Shown piece by piece: positions 62,944-64,000 of a stretch of 64,000 bases of DNA. Where the stretch lies: contig CANMPP010000005.1 of assembly GCA_947499735.1 (NCBI GenBank), positions 151,389-215,388 on the forward strand, given 5' to 3'. Position 1 is the stretch's first letter. Each line of letters begins with the position of its first letter. Origin of the DNA: an uncultured Pelagimonas sp. (GTDB lineage: Bacteria > Pseudomonadota > Alphaproteobacteria > Rhodobacterales > Rhodobacteraceae). The translations under genes were made by a program, and so were the position numbers. The notes under the pieces were generated by a model that was given only the letters and a program-made list of their open reading frames with translations, searched no databases and was not told the DNA's origin.

Positions 62944-63828
62944 CTAGCCCATGCGTTCGCTGGAATAGCTGCCCGGTGATGCTGGGAATACAATCGTTTT
63001 GTTACCATTCAGGAACACGCGATGATGCGCATGTGCGTGGATTGCGCGGGCCAGAACCGCACTTTCGACATCGCGGCCCAAGGATACGTAATCGGATGCA
63101 GATTGCGCATGTGTGATGCGGACAATGTCTTGCTCGATGATTGGACCTTCATCCAGATCTGCTGTCACGTAATGCGATGTTGCGCCGATCAGTTTCACGC
63201 CACGCTCATAGGCCTGTTTGTAGGGGTTTGCCCCTTTGAAGGACGGCAAGAAGGAATGGTGGATATTGATGATACGGCCTGACATTTTTTGGCACATCTC
63301 ATCAGACAGGATCTGCATATAGCGCGCCAGAACAATCAATTCCGCTTCTGTTTCCTCGACCACTTTCATGATCGCAGCTTCGGCGTCTGGTTTGTTTTCT
63401 TTGGTCACTTTGATGCAGTGGAACGGAATATCCTGGTTCACCACAACCTTTTGATAATCCATGTGGTTCGAAATCACAGCCACAACCTCAATCGGCAGCG
63501 CGCCGATGCGCACGCGGTACAGCAGATCGTTCAGGCAGTGACCAAAACGCGAGACCATGATGACGACCTTCATCTTGGTTTCTTCGTCATGGAATTTAAA
63601 CTGCATGTCGAATTCTTTTGCGACATCCGCAAAACGTTCGATCAGCCCGTCCAAGGTTGCACCAGTTTCGGAAGTGGCGCTGATACGCATGAAGAATTGG
63701 CCATTCTCCAGATCATCGAATTGCGCACTATCGGTGATGTTACACCCTTCATTGGCCGCGAAGTTCGCAATAGCGGCGACGATCCCGCGTCGGGATGGGC
63801 AAGTGACGGTTAGGCAAAATTTGGACAT
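62944..63828 (-). CDS. purU: Formyltetrahydrofolate deformylase
   Basis: PurU, 294 residues, hydrolyses 10-formyl-THF to formate and THF, which balances one-carbon units and feeds formate. An N-terminal ACT-like domain (residues 1-85; LTVTCPSRRGIVAAIANF, cited in part) regulates it, and the formyltransferase domain has the catalytic NIHHSFLPSFKGA with Asn and His, then YVTADLDEGPIIEQD with Asp. GGAG stands 5 nt before the ATG. With gcvTHP and folC it belongs to the one-carbon genes that recur in this window. Confidence 0.94.
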   Translation of the reverse strand: MSKFCLTVTCPSRRGIVAAIANFAANEGCNITDSAQFDDLENGQFFMRISATSETGATLDGLIERFADVAKEFDMQFKFHDEETKMKVVIMVSRFGHCLNDLLYRVRIGALPIEVVAVISNHMDYQKVVVNQDIPFHCIKVTKENKPDAEAAIMKVVEETEAELIVLARYMQILSDEMCQKMSGRIINIHHSFLPSFKGANPYKQAYERGVKLIGATSHYVTADLDEGPIIEQDIVRITHAQSASDYVSLGRDVESAVLARAIHAHAHHRVFLNGNKTIVFPASPGSYSSERMG

Positions 63829-63883
63829 GGGGGCTCCAATAGGGTCTCCCGCAGGAGTGGATTGCTTGTGATGTTGTGGGTAA

Positions 63884-63906
63884 GGCAGGGCACTATTTGC
63901 CCTGCC
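63884..63906. terminator. Stem-loop between purU and etfA
   Basis: Perfect arms GGCAGGGCA / TGCCCTGCC around a 5-nt loop, 10 nt downstream of the etfA stop on the minus strand. No U-run follows, so it is a likely but incomplete etfA terminator. Confidence 0.5.
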
Positions 63907-63916
63907 GCGTGTTAAA

Positions 63917-64000
63917 TCAGCCGATTTTATCGGTTATTTCTGGGATGGCGGTGAAGAGGTCCTGTACGAGGCCGTAGTCTGCGACTTGGAAGATCGGGGC
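63917..64000 (-). CDS. etfA: Electron transfer flavoprotein alpha subunit (C-terminal end only)
   Basis: The last 27 codons of a gene that continues past the window. Reading the minus strand gives APIFQVADYGLVQDLFTAIP then EITDKIG and a TGA. This ending (D/A-PIFQVADYGLV-DLF) is highly characteristic of EtfA, which with EtfB passes electrons from acyl-CoA dehydrogenases to the quinone pool. The fragment is too short for motif checks beyond this, but the match is specific. Confidence 0.85.
   Translation of the reverse strand, partial: APIFQVADYGLVQDLFTAIPEITDKIG

Overview
The window looks like core chromosome of a marine alphaproteobacterium of the order Rhodobacterales (Roseobacter group). 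The evidence is the RegB/SenC/RegA redox regulators with the family-typical redox Cys and quinone-binding motif, the run addB-murU-amgK-tsaE, the GlcDEF glycolate oxidase, IalB-, Hint- and DUF599-type proteins common in this order, and a C-terminal-heme cytochrome c'. G+C is moderate (mid-50s % by eye, not computed). I see no insertion sequence, prophage, CRISPR array, rRNA or tRNA. Genus and species are not called.

Layout. 1-2770: minus-strand run tsaE, amgK, murU, addB with overlapping stops and starts (t6A tRNA modification, cell-wall recycling, DNA repair). 2841-7496: PAS-only protein (candidate DivL type), then regB facing senC-regA. 7667-15945: a Tat-exported metallo-hydrolase, gltX, an EamA transporter, two Rhodobacterales hypotheticals, a lipoprotein, ilvD and an AEC transporter. 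16113-21992: a TetR gene with a candidate operator, then fghA, yaiI, a HAD phosphatase and a CPBP protease in tight translational coupling, then accD and folC. 22263-33594: zapE, MFS, GNAT, a glycosyltransferase/methyltransferase pair, a voltage-sensor-like K+ channel with a zinc ribbon, cytochrome c', serB, asparaginase, an IalB-like protein, an RTX-repeat/Hint protein and a GGCT-like enzyme. 33706-38414: tandem glycine riboswitch and gcvT-gcvH-gcvP. 38513-44361: SIMPL protein, DUF599, CopD/HemJ-like protein, then glcDEF behind a GntR-type palindrome. 44466-51604: two tandem trypsin-like proteases, an Hsp20 gene with an RpoH-type promoter, LysR, DUF2834, a 31-codon LptM-like lipoprotein gene, argH, tlpA and a thiolase. 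51939-57269: leuC, leuD, a membrane protein, an EEP-fold protein and leuB. 57419-64000: a second EamA transporter, DUF1653, class II ribonucleotide reductase, two tandem YHYH-domain secreted proteins, purU and the 3' end of etfA.

How the genes work together. Leucine/branched-chain synthesis (ilvD, leuCD, leuB), photorespiratory C2 metabolism (glycolate oxidase GlcDEF and the glycine cleavage system) and one-carbon metabolism (gcvTHP, purU, folC, fghA) are over-represented here. They link through glyoxylate, glycine, serine (serB), methylene-THF and formyl-THF. Redox control (RegBA, SenC) and envelope functions make up most of the rest.

The most useful leads beyond routine annotation are: the micro-gene for an LptM-like lipoprotein; the tandem YHYH pair beside a short class II RNR; a perfect GntR-type operator at glcDEF with no regulator nearby; the TetR operator; the RpoH promoter at hsp20; the two conserved-looking genes between leuD and leuB, with an unresolved start in the second; the PAS-only regulator; and the zinc-ribbon K+ channel. 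I did not find a clearly new defence, mobile or biosynthetic system.
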